Shown in pieces: positions 27,484-35,848 of a stretch of DNA of 64,000 nt. The DNA comes from Tannerellaceae bacterium (lineage in GTDB: Bacteria; Bacteroidota; Bacteroidia; Bacteroidales; Tannerellaceae). The notes below the pieces were generated by a model, which searched no databases, was not told the DNA's origin, and worked only from the letters and a program-made list of their open reading frames with translations. How positions within the stretch are numbered: position 1 is the first letter of the stretch; the number at the start of each line of letters is the position of its first letter. Where the stretch lies: NCBI GenBank assembly GCA_031288615.1, contig JAITRC010000004.1, forward strand, positions 43,335 to 107,334, read 5' to 3'. The position numbers and the translations under genes were made by a program.

Positions 27484-28713
27484 CTACTCAAACCGCATCG
27501 CCTCCACAGGCCTAATCCGACTAATCAGGTACGATGGAATCACCAGCATCCCCAACGTCACTAACAACGTCCCCACGTTCAGCAGTGACCACCACCACAC
27601 CTCCAACGCTATCGGCACCGACGACAGGTAGTAGATCTCCGCATCCAACGGGATCACCCCAACATACTTCTGGATCAGGCACGACCCCACCCCTACAACG
27701 TTCCCCCACAACAAACCCCGACCTATCAGCAAGATCGACACGTATAGAAACGTGCGACGGATCTCCCCATTTCCCATCCCCATCCCCTTCAGCAGACCGA
27801 TCATCTGCGTCCGCTCCAGTATCAGTATCAGCAACCCCGCTATCATCGTGAACCCCGACACCGACACCATCAGCAGCAGGATCACCACCACGTTCAAGTC
27901 CAGCACTTCCAGCCACCCGAATATCGACCCATAGAGCTCCTTCACCGTCCGTACATAGTACGTGTTCCCCCGCGCATCTTGACGACCCCCCACTAACGTC
28001 TCCACCTCCGCCGACACCTCCTCCAACTCCCTGAAGTCCGACGCCAATACCTCCACCCCACTCACCTCATCCGACTCCCATCCATTCAACCCCTGCACTT
28101 CTTCCAGACCCCCCAACACAAACATCCGGTCAAGCTCTGCGAACCCCGTCTCATAAATCCCGCGCACCACGCACTTCCGCACCTTCACCCCCTTCCCCAC
28201 AAAGTACATCAGGAAGTCGTCCCCCACTCCTAACCCCACCAAGTCCGACAACGCCCGTGACAACAGTATCCCACCTTGTATCCCCACCGAATCCCACCGC
28301 CCTTCCTTTACATGACCCCCGAAGAAACTCCAATCATACCCCTCCCCCACCCCTTTCATAACCACTCCCTGAAAGTCCTCCTCCGTCTTCAGTATCCCCG
28401 GCTTCGTAGCATACGCCGATGCACTCCGCACTCCCTCTATCCCTCGTAGACGATCCACCATTCCTCCGCCCACCGAGATCGCTTCCGATTCGTACGACAC
28501 ATTGCTGTCGAAGTTCGACACCACCACATGACCACCAAATCCCACCACCTTCTCCCCAACCTCTCGCTTGAACCCAACCAATATCGACACCGACAGTATC
28601 ATCACCCCCAATCCCAATGCTACACCCGACACTGCCATCCCCACCGCAGCCGGCAATCCTTCTCCACCTTCTCCCCCATAGATCCGCCGCGCAAGAAACC
28701 ACTCCACCTTCAT
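27484..28713 (-). CDS. FtsX/LolC-E type ABC transporter permease
   Basis: 409 residues with the layout of lipoprotein-releasing permeases. One N-terminal transmembrane helix (AVSGVALGLGVMILSVSILVGF) precedes a large periplasmic MacB-like domain. Three more helices form the FtsX domain, including LNVVVILLLMVSVSGFTMIAGLLILI. The family moves lipoproteins from the inner membrane towards the outer membrane, or couples ATP hydrolysis to periplasmic work; the partner ATPase (LolD type) is not in the window. The start overlaps the sufE stop by 4 bp. It is the third gene of the ruvC operon. Confidence 0.88.
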   Translation of the reverse strand: MKVEWFLARRIYGGEGGEGLPAAVGMAVSGVALGLGVMILSVSILVGFKREVGEKVVGFGGHVVVSNFDSNVSYESEAISVGGGMVDRLRGIEGVRSASAYATKPGILKTEEDFQGVVMKGVGEGYDWSFFGGHVKEGRWDSVGIQGGILLSRALSDLVGLGVGDDFLMYFVGKGVKVRKCVVRGIYETGFAELDRMFVLGGLEEVQGLNGWESDEVSGVEVLASDFRELEEVSAEVETLVGGRQDARGNTYYVRTVKELYGSIFGWLEVLDLNVVVILLLMVSVSGFTMIAGLLILILERTQMIGLLKGMGMGNGEIRRTFLYVSILLIGRGLLWGNVVGVGSCLIQKYVGVIPLDAEIYYLSSVPIALEVWWWSLLNVGTLLVTLGMLVIPSYLISRIRPVEAMRFE

Positions 28714-29156
28714 CGCCCGCTCTCCTGATACGCCTTCGCGTACATCCGTATCCGCTTCACCATCGACCGCACCCCGTTCGACCTCGTAGGCGATAGGTGT
28801 TCCCGCAACCCTATCTCCTCAATGAACGGCAATTCGTTCCCAAGTATCTCCGCCGGCGTTCGACCCGATAACACCCGTATCAGCAACGCCACTATCCCCC
28901 GTATTATCACCGTATCACTCTCCCCCCTAAAGTACACCTTCCCTCCTACATACTCCGCCTCCAACCACACTCGGCTCTGACATCCCTCTATCAAGTTCGC
29001 TTCTGTCTTCGACACCGGCTTCCCCGCTACCTGCAAACTCTGCCCCATCTCAATCAATAGGTTGTACCGGTCTAACCACTCATCGAACAGCTTAAACTCC
29101 TCCACAACCTCCCGCTGTACTTCCTCCATCGTCTTCATCGTCTCCATCGTCTTCAT
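28710..29156 (-). CDS. sufE: SufE-family iron-sulfur cluster assembly protein
   Basis: 148 residues from ATG at 29156, which overlaps the ruvC stop by 4 bp. SufE accepts sulfur from the cysteine desulfurase SufS as a persulfide and passes it to the SufBCD scaffold. The active Cys is in [15 protein letters not shown], and the fold-specific [18 protein letters not shown] follows. The first twelve codons are four nearly identical 9-bp units, each with its own ATG ([11 protein letters not shown]), so the true initiation site could be any of four. No other suf gene is nearby. Confidence 0.9.
   Translation of the reverse strand: MKTMETMKTMEEVQREVVEEFKLFDEWLDRYNLLIEMGQSLQVAGKPVSKTEANLIEGCQSRVWLEAEYVGGKVYFRGESDTVIIRGIVALLIRVLSGRTPAEILGNELPFIEEIGLREHLSPTRSNGVRSMVKRIRMYAKAYQESGR
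29121..29156 (-). repeat. 9-bp tandem repeat at the sufE start, four in-frame ATGs
   Basis: On the minus strand the units are ATGAAGACG, ATGGAGACG, ATGAAGACG and ATGGAGGAA. Each supplies a possible start codon in the same frame. Confidence 0.85.
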
Positions 29157-29710
29157 CTCATCACCCTTTGAGGATTCTTCGCTATATACTCCTTCCAATT
29201 TGTGTACTTCTTCTCCCCTACCGGGGCACCTGATTCCAGCATGTGGCATAACGCCGCTCCTAATCCATCCGTCGCATCCAGCTCCTTCACCATTAACTCA
29301 TCCGGTATATGCAGGATCCGCTGTAACATCCCCGCCACCTGCTCCTTCGATGCCGAACCGTTCCCCGTAATTGCCAACTTGATCTTCAGCGGTGCATATT
29401 CATAGATGGGTATATCCCGCACCAACGCCGCCGTCATCGCAACTCCTTGTGCACGACCCAGCTTCAACATACTCTGTACGTTCTTCCCGAAAAACGGCGC
29501 CTCTATCGCCAACTCATCCGGCTTATACTCCTCTATCAACCCACTCACCCGCTCAAATATCTTCCGTAGACGCAGGTAGTGATCCTCGTACTTATTCAGT
29601 TGCAACACCCCCATCGTCATCATCTCACCCTTCTTTCCCAAAGCGTGGAGAAGACCGTATCCCATCACTATCGTCCCCGGGTCTATCCCAAGTATTATTC
29701 TCTCCTTCAT
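29153..29710 (-). CDS. ruvC: Holliday junction resolvase
   Basis: 185 residues from ATG at 29710. A TTG four codons upstream is in frame but lies within the predicted promoter box, so ATG is chosen. RuvC is the endonuclease that resolves Holliday junctions with RuvAB. The catalytic acidic residues are seen in LGIDPGT (Asp10), [11 protein letters not shown] and [14 protein letters not shown]. It is the first gene of a minus-strand operon with sufE and the LolC/E-like permease. A -7 element lies 10 bp upstream. Confidence 0.95.
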   Translation of the reverse strand: MKERIILGIDPGTIVMGYGLLHALGKKGEMMTMGVLQLNKYEDHYLRLRKIFERVSGLIEEYKPDELAIEAPFFGKNVQSMLKLGRAQGVAMTAALVRDIPIYEYAPLKIKLAITGNGSASKEQVAGMLQRILHIPDELMVKELDATDGLGAALCHMLESGAPVGEKKYTNWKEYIAKNPQRVMR

Positions 29711-29719
29711 CCCGCTTCG

Positions 29720-29727
29720 CAAAGGTA
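29720..29727 (-). promoter_or_regulatory. Putative -7 element for the ruvC operon
   Basis: Reads TACCTTTG followed by CGAAG on the minus strand and ends 9 bp before the ruvC ATG, leaving a very short leader. Confidence 0.55.
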
Positions 29728-29773
29728 CGTCTTTCCTTCAAAGCCCACCCTTTTGACGTACGCTATCTTTCAT

Positions 29774-29781
29774 TACCTTTG
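29774..29781 (+). promoter_or_regulatory. Putative -7 element for the hypothetical gene at 29814
   Basis: TACCTTTG followed by CACCC, 32 bp before the ATG. It is divergent from the ruvC element about 47 bp away. Confidence 0.5.
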
Positions 29782-29813
29782 CACCCACCTAAAAACCTAA
29801 TCAGACATACTGT

Positions 29814-30422
29814 ATGGCACACCCTGTGATAAAGCGTTCGGCGCACCCTGTGATAAAGAGTACGGCACAGCCCCTTATCAGCTCCACCGTATTATCCCTC
29901 CTGGAAACAACCTTCTTCTCCGCCACCGAGAAACTCGCTGCCGGTAATAAAACCTTGTCCACCGTACACATTCAGATCGATCCCGTGCACGGTGATCTAC
30001 GCTTCTTCGGTGAAGGTGATTACGCTTCCCCAAAAGGAAAGGTCACCATCTACAACTGCATCCTCAAAAAAAACGAAGAGCAAGCCGATTACCGACACCG
30101 TATCTCCGTCCTTCTCAAGAACGCTTTCTCCTCCATGCGCGGTAAACACACCTTCAACCGCCCTTGTATCTCCTGTCCTTTCTCCATCCATCTAATTGAT
30201 GCGGATGGAAATCTACTTGAACAAGTATTCACCTTCACCTCTCCCCGTACAATTCCTTCTCCTGCTTCTCCACCTGCTTCTCCACCTGCTCCCCGTGCAA
30301 TTCCTTCACCTTCACCTTCTCCTCGCGTAGCCTCCGCAAACGACCAGCCTCAACCTTTCTTACCCAATCTTCAGCGCGACCTCGATATCTTTCTTAAACA
30401 ACTCCTGCCCGAATCCAAATAA
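29814..30422 (+). CDS. Hypothetical protein with Pro/Ser-rich linker (202 aa)
   Basis: No family is recognised with confidence. The N-terminus contains an imperfect duplication (AHPVIKRS, AHPVIKST, AQPLISST). A globular part of about 110 residues follows (VHIQIDPVHGDLRFFGEGDY, a CISCPF cysteine pair, LLEQVFTF). A Pro/Ser/Ala-rich linker then leads to a short C-terminal helix (LQRDLDIFLKQLLPE). There is no signal peptide or membrane segment, so it is probably cytoplasmic. The layout of folded core, flexible linker and terminal helix resembles proteins that dock on a partner through a tail peptide, but that is inference. It has its own promoter and lies upstream of tRNA-Thr. Confidence 0.7.
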   Translation: MAHPVIKRSAHPVIKSTAQPLISSTVLSLLETTFFSATEKLAAGNKTLSTVHIQIDPVHGDLRFFGEGDYASPKGKVTIYNCILKKNEEQADYRHRISVLLKNAFSSMRGKHTFNRPCISCPFSIHLIDADGNLLEQVFTFTSPRTIPSPASPPASPPAPRAIPSPSPSPRVASANDQPQPFLPNLQRDLDIFLKQLLPESK

Positions 30423-30426
30423 ATCC

Positions 30427-30434
30427 TACCTTCG
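30427..30434 (+). promoter_or_regulatory. Putative -7 element for tRNA-Thr
   Basis: TACCTTCG is one base off TAnnTTTG and lies 20 bp before the tRNA. The same variant precedes tRNA-Pro. Confidence 0.45.
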
Positions 30435-30454
30435 TGCCTCGAACGAATTCACTT

Positions 30455-30527
30455 GCCGAAATAGCTCAGTTGGTAGAGCAATTCATTCGTAATGAATAGG
30501 TCGCCGGTTCGAGTCCGGCCTTCGGCT
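30455..30527 (+). tRNA. tRNA-Thr (anticodon CGU)
   Basis: Cloverleaf: acceptor GCCGAAA with CTTCGGC (position 7 is an A-C mismatch), D arm GCTC...GAGC, anticodon arm ATTCA-TTCGTAA-TGAAT giving CGU, and T arm GCCGG-TTCGAGT-CCGGC. The discriminator is T. CCA is not encoded. Confidence 0.95.
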
Positions 30528-30565
30528 CAGTTCACTTATGTTCCTTGTATTATTCTTGTAGCGAG

Positions 30566-31129
30566 ATGAAGTTATCTAACGCCCTCCGTATTTGTGGAGT
30601 TTCTGGGGTGGTGTTTTGCTTGTTTGTCACAGCAGGTTGTCGTAGTATGCGTCAAAAGGAAACTGAAAATCAAGACCTATCTTTCCGGACATTATCTGCC
30701 CGGGTGGATATTCGGATTCATGCTCCCGAAAAAAAAGGTGCCGCATGGCATACGGAGTTACGCATGGTCAGAGATACTGCCATCATCCTTTCCGTACAAC
30801 CTCTGGCAGGAATAGAAGTAGCACGGATTCACTTGGATGAAAACGGCTTTGTGATTATAAACCGTTTCGACCGCGTCTACGCCGAAGGTAAATACGATGA
30901 ATTGGACATCTCTCAGCGAATAGTAGTGCCCTCCTTTACACAGATGCAAAACCTGTTGGCAGACCGGGTTTTTCTGGAGGAAGAGCAACTTGTCTTCAAT
31001 GGGCTTATCGGTATGCGCTTCTCACAAATACACACAGATATACCCGTTGCAACGGACGTAGACATCCCCCCAAGGTATCGTCAGATTACGATGCAAGAAT
31101 TAGTCGCGTTGATAAAACAGAAATTATGA
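30566..31129 (+). CDS. DUF4292 family lipoprotein
   Basis: 187 residues from ATG at 30566; an upstream in-frame ATG at 30545 would add seven residues and spoil the signal sequence. The signal peptide ends in the lipobox VTAGC, so the mature protein is a lipoprotein, probably in the outer membrane facing the periplasm. The body (LSARVDIRI, GIEVARIHLDENGFVIINRFDRVYAE, YRQITMQELVALIKQ) fits DUF4292, a Bacteroidota family with a LolA/LolB-like beta-barrel half. A role in lipoprotein or lipid handling is inferred from that fold. The stop overlaps the EnvC-like gene by 4 bp. Confidence 0.82.
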   Translation: MKLSNALRICGVSGVVFCLFVTAGCRSMRQKETENQDLSFRTLSARVDIRIHAPEKKGAAWHTELRMVRDTAIILSVQPLAGIEVARIHLDENGFVIINRFDRVYAEGKYDELDISQRIVVPSFTQMQNLLADRVFLEEEQLVFNGLIGMRFSQIHTDIPVATDVDIPPRYRQITMQELVALIKQKL

Positions 31130-32337
31130 AGGGGGCATTTTTCAGACTCTGTAGCTTAGCAATCCTTCTCCTGCTTGCCGGCAACGGAAAAACCCAAACG
31201 GTAAGTCAATTGGAGAAAGAAAGAAAAGCCACCCTGGATGAAATAGAAACTACCAACAGCCTCCTGAAAGAAACCTCTCGCTCGGAAAAAAATACCCTCA
31301 ACCGACTTAGCCTCTTGGCGCGACAGATTGACTCCCGTAAGCAACTCATCCACTTAACCAATAAGCAAATTGAGACCATCAACAACCACATCTCTTCCCT
31401 GAATCATGAACTGGCTCAGTTGAAACACGAATTGGCAGAAAAGCGACAATCCTACGCACGATCCTTACAAGCTTACCAGCAACGACGGTCTACTTACGAC
31501 AAATTCCTCTTCATCCTCTCCGCAGACAACGCCTCCCAAGCATTCCGCAGAATGCGCTACCTCAGAGAATATGCAGAGTGGCAGAAACGCCAAGGGGTAA
31601 GCATTTCCGAAAAACAACTTGAAGTAACACTCAAACAAAAAGAATTACAGCAAAGCCGAAAAAACAAACAGGTAGTCCTCAAAACACGTGAAGAAGAAAA
31701 CGATAAACTGACTGCCGAAGAAACACGCCGCAAAGAAGAAACCAAACAATTGGGGCGACGGAAAGCTCAGTTACAAGCCCAGTTACAGCGTAAGGAGATG
31801 CAGGCGCAGGCTCTCAATCGGCGCATTGAACAGCTCATTGCCGAAGAAACCGCAAAAGCCAAAAGGGCTAGTAAAGGTGAAAAAGGTGCCGCACAATCAG
31901 CCTCTGCCGGAAAACTCACTGCGGACTTTGCCGCCAACAAAGGCAAACTGCCTGCTCCACTCGACAAAAAATACACCGTCTTGAAAACTTTCGGAGAGCA
32001 GCAACATCAGGAGTTCAAGCACGTCCGCACTGTAAATAGCGGTGTGGATTTGCAGACGCTACCCGGAACGAATGCGAGGGCTGTTTTCGCCGGAGAGGTC
32101 TCCCGTATCTTTGCAGTACCCGGATTTAACACTTCCGTCATCATACGGCACGGCAGTTATCTTACCGTATATAGTAACCTGTCGCAAGTATTCGTCAAAA
32201 CAGGTGATAAGGTAACCGCACGACAGACCATCGGACACGTCTACTCCGACCCCGAAAGCGGCGACGAAACAATCCTCCACTTCCAGATTCGCAAGGAGAA
32301 AGACAAAATGGACCCTCTTCTCTGGATCGCACCATAA
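31126..32337 (+). CDS. EnvC-like murein hydrolase activator (degenerate LytM/M23)
   Basis: 403 residues. The signal peptide (LCSLAILLLLAGNGKT) is followed by a long coiled coil (about residues 25-255, rich in Gln/Lys/Glu/Leu) and a C-terminal LytM/M23 domain. Active M23 enzymes need HxxxD and HxH zinc ligands. Here the first His is replaced in NSGVDLQT, and the final motif reads ILHFQIR with only one His, so it is unlikely to cut peptidoglycan itself. That pattern, with the coiled coil, matches EnvC, which activates amidases during cell separation. The preceding DUF4292 lipoprotein gene overlaps by 4 bp; this pair is common in Bacteroidota. Confidence 0.88.
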   Translation: MKGAFFRLCSLAILLLLAGNGKTQTVSQLEKERKATLDEIETTNSLLKETSRSEKNTLNRLSLLARQIDSRKQLIHLTNKQIETINNHISSLNHELAQLKHELAEKRQSYARSLQAYQQRRSTYDKFLFILSADNASQAFRRMRYLREYAEWQKRQGVSISEKQLEVTLKQKELQQSRKNKQVVLKTREEENDKLTAEETRRKEETKQLGRRKAQLQAQLQRKEMQAQALNRRIEQLIAEETAKAKRASKGEKGAAQSASAGKLTADFAANKGKLPAPLDKKYTVLKTFGEQQHQEFKHVRTVNSGVDLQTLPGTNARAVFAGEVSRIFAVPGFNTSVIIRHGSYLTVYSNLSQVFVKTGDKVTARQTIGHVYSDPESGDETILHFQIRKEKDKMDPLLWIAP

Positions 32338-32352
32338 ACACCACATCGCAAT

Positions 32353-32874
32353 ATGGAAACTACTGACTTACACCCCACCGTCGCCATCCTCATGGGTAGT
32401 GCCTCCGACCTACCCGTGATTGATCGGGCTGCCTGCTTTTTCGACCGTATGAACGTTCCCTTCGAAATGCACATCCTCTCCGCGCACCGCACCCCCGCAG
32501 AGGTGGAAGACTTTGCTCGCAATGCAAAGGAAAGAGGTATCAAGGTGATCATCGCCGCAGCCGGTATGGCCGCCCATCTGGGAGGGGTGATTGCCGCTAC
32601 AACCACCTTGCCCGTGATTGGGGTGCCCATCAACGCCTCCCTCGACGGACTTGATTCCCTGCTCTCCATCGTCCAGATGCCTCCCGGTGTGCCCGTAGCC
32701 TCCGTAGGCATTAATGCGACGCTCAACGCCGCCATCCTTACCGTGCAGATACTTGCCCTCAGTGATACCGAATTAGCAGGGAAGATCCTTGATTACAAAG
32801 AGGAACTGAAGGAAAAAGTGCTGGCTGACGACAGGAAGCTGGCCGAAACCGCTTACCGATGTAAAACCAATTAA
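32353..32874 (+). CDS. purE: N5-carboxyaminoimidazole ribonucleotide mutase
   Basis: 173 residues, the class I PurE length. It rearranges N5-CAIR to CAIR in purine synthesis. Typical motifs: ILMGSASDLPVI near the start, SAHRTPAEV, AAAGMAAHLGGVIAATTTLPVIGVP and QMPPGVPVASVGI. purK is not adjacent. It follows the EnvC-like gene by 15 bp and precedes birA by 8 bp, so it belongs to a long plus-strand transcription unit. Confidence 0.96.
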   Translation: METTDLHPTVAILMGSASDLPVIDRAACFFDRMNVPFEMHILSAHRTPAEVEDFARNAKERGIKVIIAAAGMAAHLGGVIAATTTLPVIGVPINASLDGLDSLLSIVQMPPGVPVASVGINATLNAAILTVQILALSDTELAGKILDYKEELKEKVLADDRKLAETAYRCKTN

Positions 32875-32882
32875 GCCCTCTC

Positions 32883-33638
32883 ATGCCTACCATGAACTTG
32901 CGTCATTTCGAGGAGGTGGATTCAACCAATGTCCGACTGAAAGCCCTGTTGCTTGAGGAGAGGATTCCCGACGAAACGATTATTATGGCCGACCTCCAGA
33001 CCGCAGGTAGGGGACAGGCCGGAACTGTCTGGGAATCGACCAAAGGACTTAACCTCACCTTCAGCCTCCTGACTTACCACATCCCACCGCTTCCCGTCTC
33101 CGACCATTTCTTCCTTTCACAGGTCATTGCCCTGAGTCTCAAAGAAACTTGCGACCTATACCTCCCCGACAACAATCATTCCCCCTTCACCATCAAATGG
33201 CCTAACGACATCTTCTGGAACGACCGGAAAATTGCCGGCATTCTCATCGAAAACGACATCACCGACACCGAACTCTACCACTCCATCATCGGTATCGGGG
33301 TGAATATCAATCAGCTGGATTTTAAGGAACTTGCACCACAAGCTGTCTCTTTACGGGAAATCACCGGTGAAGAGCAGGATCGATTCCTATTCCTCGAACG
33401 CTTCCTCGAACGCTTCCGGCATTACCGTCCATCCATAAAAACACTCACCACCCGCAGCATCCGTGCCACCTATCGAGAAGCCCTTTACCGGAAAGGAGTC
33501 CAGGCTTCCTATCAGGATGCAGACGGTGTTTTCACGGCAACACTTGAAGAAGTATGCGCAGACGGACGCTTGATGCTCAGGCCTGACTGCGAGAAAATAC
33601 GCTATTACTCCTTCAAAGAAGTTCAATTTTTGCCCTAA
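32883..33638 (+). CDS. birA: Biotin-[acetyl-CoA carboxylase] ligase
   Basis: 251 residues, a single-function ligase without the N-terminal repressor helix-turn-helix of E. coli BirA. It activates biotin as biotinyl-AMP and attaches it to the carrier lysine of biotin carboxylases. Motifs: DSTN near residue 13, the adenylate-binding loop GRGQAGTVWES, IKWPNDIFWNDRKIAGILIEN and GIGVNIN. A short C-terminal SH3-like domain follows. The family's usual second Arg/Gly in GRGRRGR is changed here to Gln/Ala. Located between purE and a kinase gene 5 bp downstream. Confidence 0.93.
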   Translation: MPTMNLRHFEEVDSTNVRLKALLLEERIPDETIIMADLQTAGRGQAGTVWESTKGLNLTFSLLTYHIPPLPVSDHFFLSQVIALSLKETCDLYLPDNNHSPFTIKWPNDIFWNDRKIAGILIENDITDTELYHSIIGIGVNINQLDFKELAPQAVSLREITGEEQDRFLFLERFLERFRHYRPSIKTLTTRSIRATYREALYRKGVQASYQDADGVFTATLEEVCADGRLMLRPDCEKIRYYSFKEVQFLP

Positions 33639-33643
33639 GAACC

Positions 33644-34180
33644 ATGAAGCATATCACCATCACAGGGGACTTAGGTAGCGGGAAAAGTGCCGTCTCCCGA
33701 TTGCTTGCACAACAGCTGGGTTGTACGGTCATCTCCACCGGTGCCATCCAGCGCACCATCGCCGCCGAACACGGCATGACCACCCTGGAGTTGAATAAGT
33801 ATACCGAAACGCATCCCGAAATAGATGATCTGATTGATTCACGGATCAAAGCCCTTGCAGACAGTCCGGAGTTGTATGTGATTGATTCACGCTTGGCATG
33901 GTTCTTCCTGCCGGATTCATTCAAGGTATACCTAACGGTACATGCGGAGGTCGCCGTCGAGCGTGTGCTGGGTGATGCGGCACGGAAGCAAACGGAAGCA
34001 TATACCTCCCGAACAGCCGCCATTGCCGATCTCTCCGAACGTAAACGGCGGGAAAATATTCGTTTCTTGAATTACTACGGTGCAGATTGCACCAACCTTT
34101 CTCTATTTGACATCGTGGTCGATACCTCCCTACTCACACCCCACGAAGTGGCTACTCGTGTGGTAGAAGGGTATCTTTGA
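33644..34180 (+). CDS. Cytidylate kinase-like P-loop kinase
   Basis: 178 residues. The P-loop GDLGSGKSAVSRLLA lies at residues 8-22. STGAIQR follows, in the place where CMP kinases have the substrate-binding (S/T)-G-x-(I/L)-(F/Y/Q)-R motif. LYVIDSRLAWFF is the Walker B region, and RKRRENIRFLNYYG provides a lid-like basic helix. This resembles the short archaeal-type (d)CMP kinase family, often annotated as 'cytidylate kinase family protein'. Phosphorylation of CMP or dCMP is inferred; a canonical Cmk could exist elsewhere. It ends 2 bp before the promoter box of the next gene. Confidence 0.82.
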   Translation: MKHITITGDLGSGKSAVSRLLAQQLGCTVISTGAIQRTIAAEHGMTTLELNKYTETHPEIDDLIDSRIKALADSPELYVIDSRLAWFFLPDSFKVYLTVHAEVAVERVLGDAARKQTEAYTSRTAAIADLSERKRRENIRFLNYYGADCTNLSLFDIVVDTSLLTPHEVATRVVEGYL

Positions 34181-34181
34181 G

Positions 34182-34189
34182 TATATTTG
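34182..34189 (+). promoter_or_regulatory. Putative -7 element for the PPIase gene
   Basis: TATATTTG followed by CGGGC, 14 bp before the ATG at 34204. Used here to choose that start. Confidence 0.5.
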
Positions 34190-34203
34190 CGGGCATCAAA
34201 CAA

Positions 34204-35820
34204 ATGAAAAAAAATATGGTCGGAAAAAGTTTTAACGTGGGAAGAGGTTTGGCGGTAGTCGCTCTGGTGGCTTTGTGTACTGGTGGGAAAGTAAACGCCA
34301 TACCTGATTCGGTAGCCATGATAGTGGGCGGAAAGCCTGTCTTGCTGGCGGATTTCCTTTTCATTGCACAAAAAAACGGTGAAGCCGACTTGTCAAGCCT
34401 CGAAGCCTTACATGAGTACGTAGCCTTGTACAAAAACTTCCGCCTCAAAGTGGCCGAAGCCGAAGACCAGGGCATTGATACAACGGAAGCTTTTCGCAAG
34501 GAGCTTGGGGAATATCGCGGACAGCTTGAAGTAAGCTATCTGTCCGACAAGCCGGCGGAAGATAAAGTCCTCCGCTCCGCGTATGCCTTGGGGAACGAAC
34601 TATTGGAGTTTAGTTACCTGCTTTTCCGCTTCCAGGGAGAACGGATACTCCGAAAAGATACGGCCGAAGCCTTTGACGCCGCTACGGAAGTTCATAAGCG
34701 GTTGCTCGCAGGGGAAACGATTGATGACATCGGGACGGAGCTGACTAAAGAAGGTTCCCAGAAAGTGATTTACGAATATGTTACCTCTCTTCCCCCTTTC
34801 CGGGCCTTGAAAGACCTGGATGACGTCATCTTCACCTTGCCTACCGGCGCACTTTCACACCCCATCCGGACAAGTTACGGGTACTACATCGTCCACATGC
34901 ACCGGCGTCACCTGCATCCCGGAAGAGTACAGGTAGCCCACATCCTTGCAGGGCTGACTGTCGATACAGTGACCCGCACCCCGAAAGAAGCACGCACTGA
35001 GGCGGAAGCCATTTACGCCCGCCTGCTTGCTGGGGAAGACTTTGGAGAGTTAGCGAAACAATTTTCCACCGATGCCGTCTCCGCCCGTAACGGCGGGGTT
35101 TTGCCGCCCTTCGGCCCCAATGAAATGATTCCGGCCTTCGAACAAGCCGCTTTTTCCTTGAATGAAGCCGAAGAATTGTCAGGTATCGTGGAATCACGCT
35201 TCGGGTTTCATATCATCCGGCTCATTGAGAAGCTGCCCCGTGCTTCGTTTGAAAACGAACGGGCTTCACTGGAATACCGGCTCTCGAGGACAGAACACAA
35301 CTTTGAGCTGCACAAGGCCTTCGACTCTCGCATGAAGCAGGAGTACGGCTATATTTTCTACCCCGACGCATACGCAACACTGGAAGACCTTTGTGACGAA
35401 GTTTTTCCTTCTGAAAAAGCCTTCGGGGAGATGGCCGACAGCCTGAATTTAGACCAACCTCTGTTCTCCGTAGCAGGTCTTGCCGTCTCGCAAAAGGAGT
35501 TTGCCCGCTTCATGGCTTCACAACCCCTCTCCTCCAAAACCTATGCTCCGGAATACATGCAAGAGGCTTACGACATCTTCGTCCACGAATTGCTGACCAA
35601 TATGGAGCGCCAGAACCTGAAACTCAAACACCCCGAATACGGATTCCTCCTCCAAGAATACAGGGACGGCATTCTTCTCTTTGAAGTTTCTAACAAAGAG
35701 ATTTGGACAAAGCCCGTGAAACAGCAGGAAAAACTGGAGAAAAAGTGGCTGAAAAAACTCAACAAAAAGTTTTCCGTAGAAATCAATTGGGATGTGATTA
35801 ATCGGCAAGTCCGAAATTAA
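34204..35820 (+). CDS. Periplasmic peptidyl-prolyl isomerase/chaperone (PpiC/SurA-like)
   Basis: 538 residues from ATG at 34204; an in-frame TTG at 34177 precedes the promoter box. The signal peptide (LAVVALVALCTGGKVNA) is followed by an N-terminal chaperone region and two rotamase domains. The first (about 195-240) is degenerate. The second is complete, with VAHILAG, EDFGELAKQFSTDAVSARNGGVLPPFGPNEMIPAFEQAAFSL and FGFHIIRLIEK. A long helical C-terminal part follows. SurA-like proteins escort beta-barrel proteins to the outer membrane; with lptD two genes downstream this fits an outer-membrane assembly locus. Confidence 0.9.
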   Translation: MKKNMVGKSFNVGRGLAVVALVALCTGGKVNAIPDSVAMIVGGKPVLLADFLFIAQKNGEADLSSLEALHEYVALYKNFRLKVAEAEDQGIDTTEAFRKELGEYRGQLEVSYLSDKPAEDKVLRSAYALGNELLEFSYLLFRFQGERILRKDTAEAFDAATEVHKRLLAGETIDDIGTELTKEGSQKVIYEYVTSLPPFRALKDLDDVIFTLPTGALSHPIRTSYGYYIVHMHRRHLHPGRVQVAHILAGLTVDTVTRTPKEARTEAEAIYARLLAGEDFGELAKQFSTDAVSARNGGVLPPFGPNEMIPAFEQAAFSLNEAEELSGIVESRFGFHIIRLIEKLPRASFENERASLEYRLSRTEHNFELHKAFDSRMKQEYGYIFYPDAYATLEDLCDEVFPSEKAFGEMADSLNLDQPLFSVAGLAVSQKEFARFMASQPLSSKTYAPEYMQEAYDIFVHELLTNMERQNLKLKHPEYGFLLQEYRDGILLFEVSNKEIWTKPVKQQEKLEKKWLKKLNKKFSVEINWDVINRQVRN

Positions 35821-35848
35821 TTGGGTTAACGAAAGTTAAATTGAGGGT

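Noticed and set aside
30200..30360. Pro/Ser repeats as a possible collagen-like or CRISPR-like array
   Set aside because: The DNA repeats are short, irregular and in frame within one gene, with no spacers.
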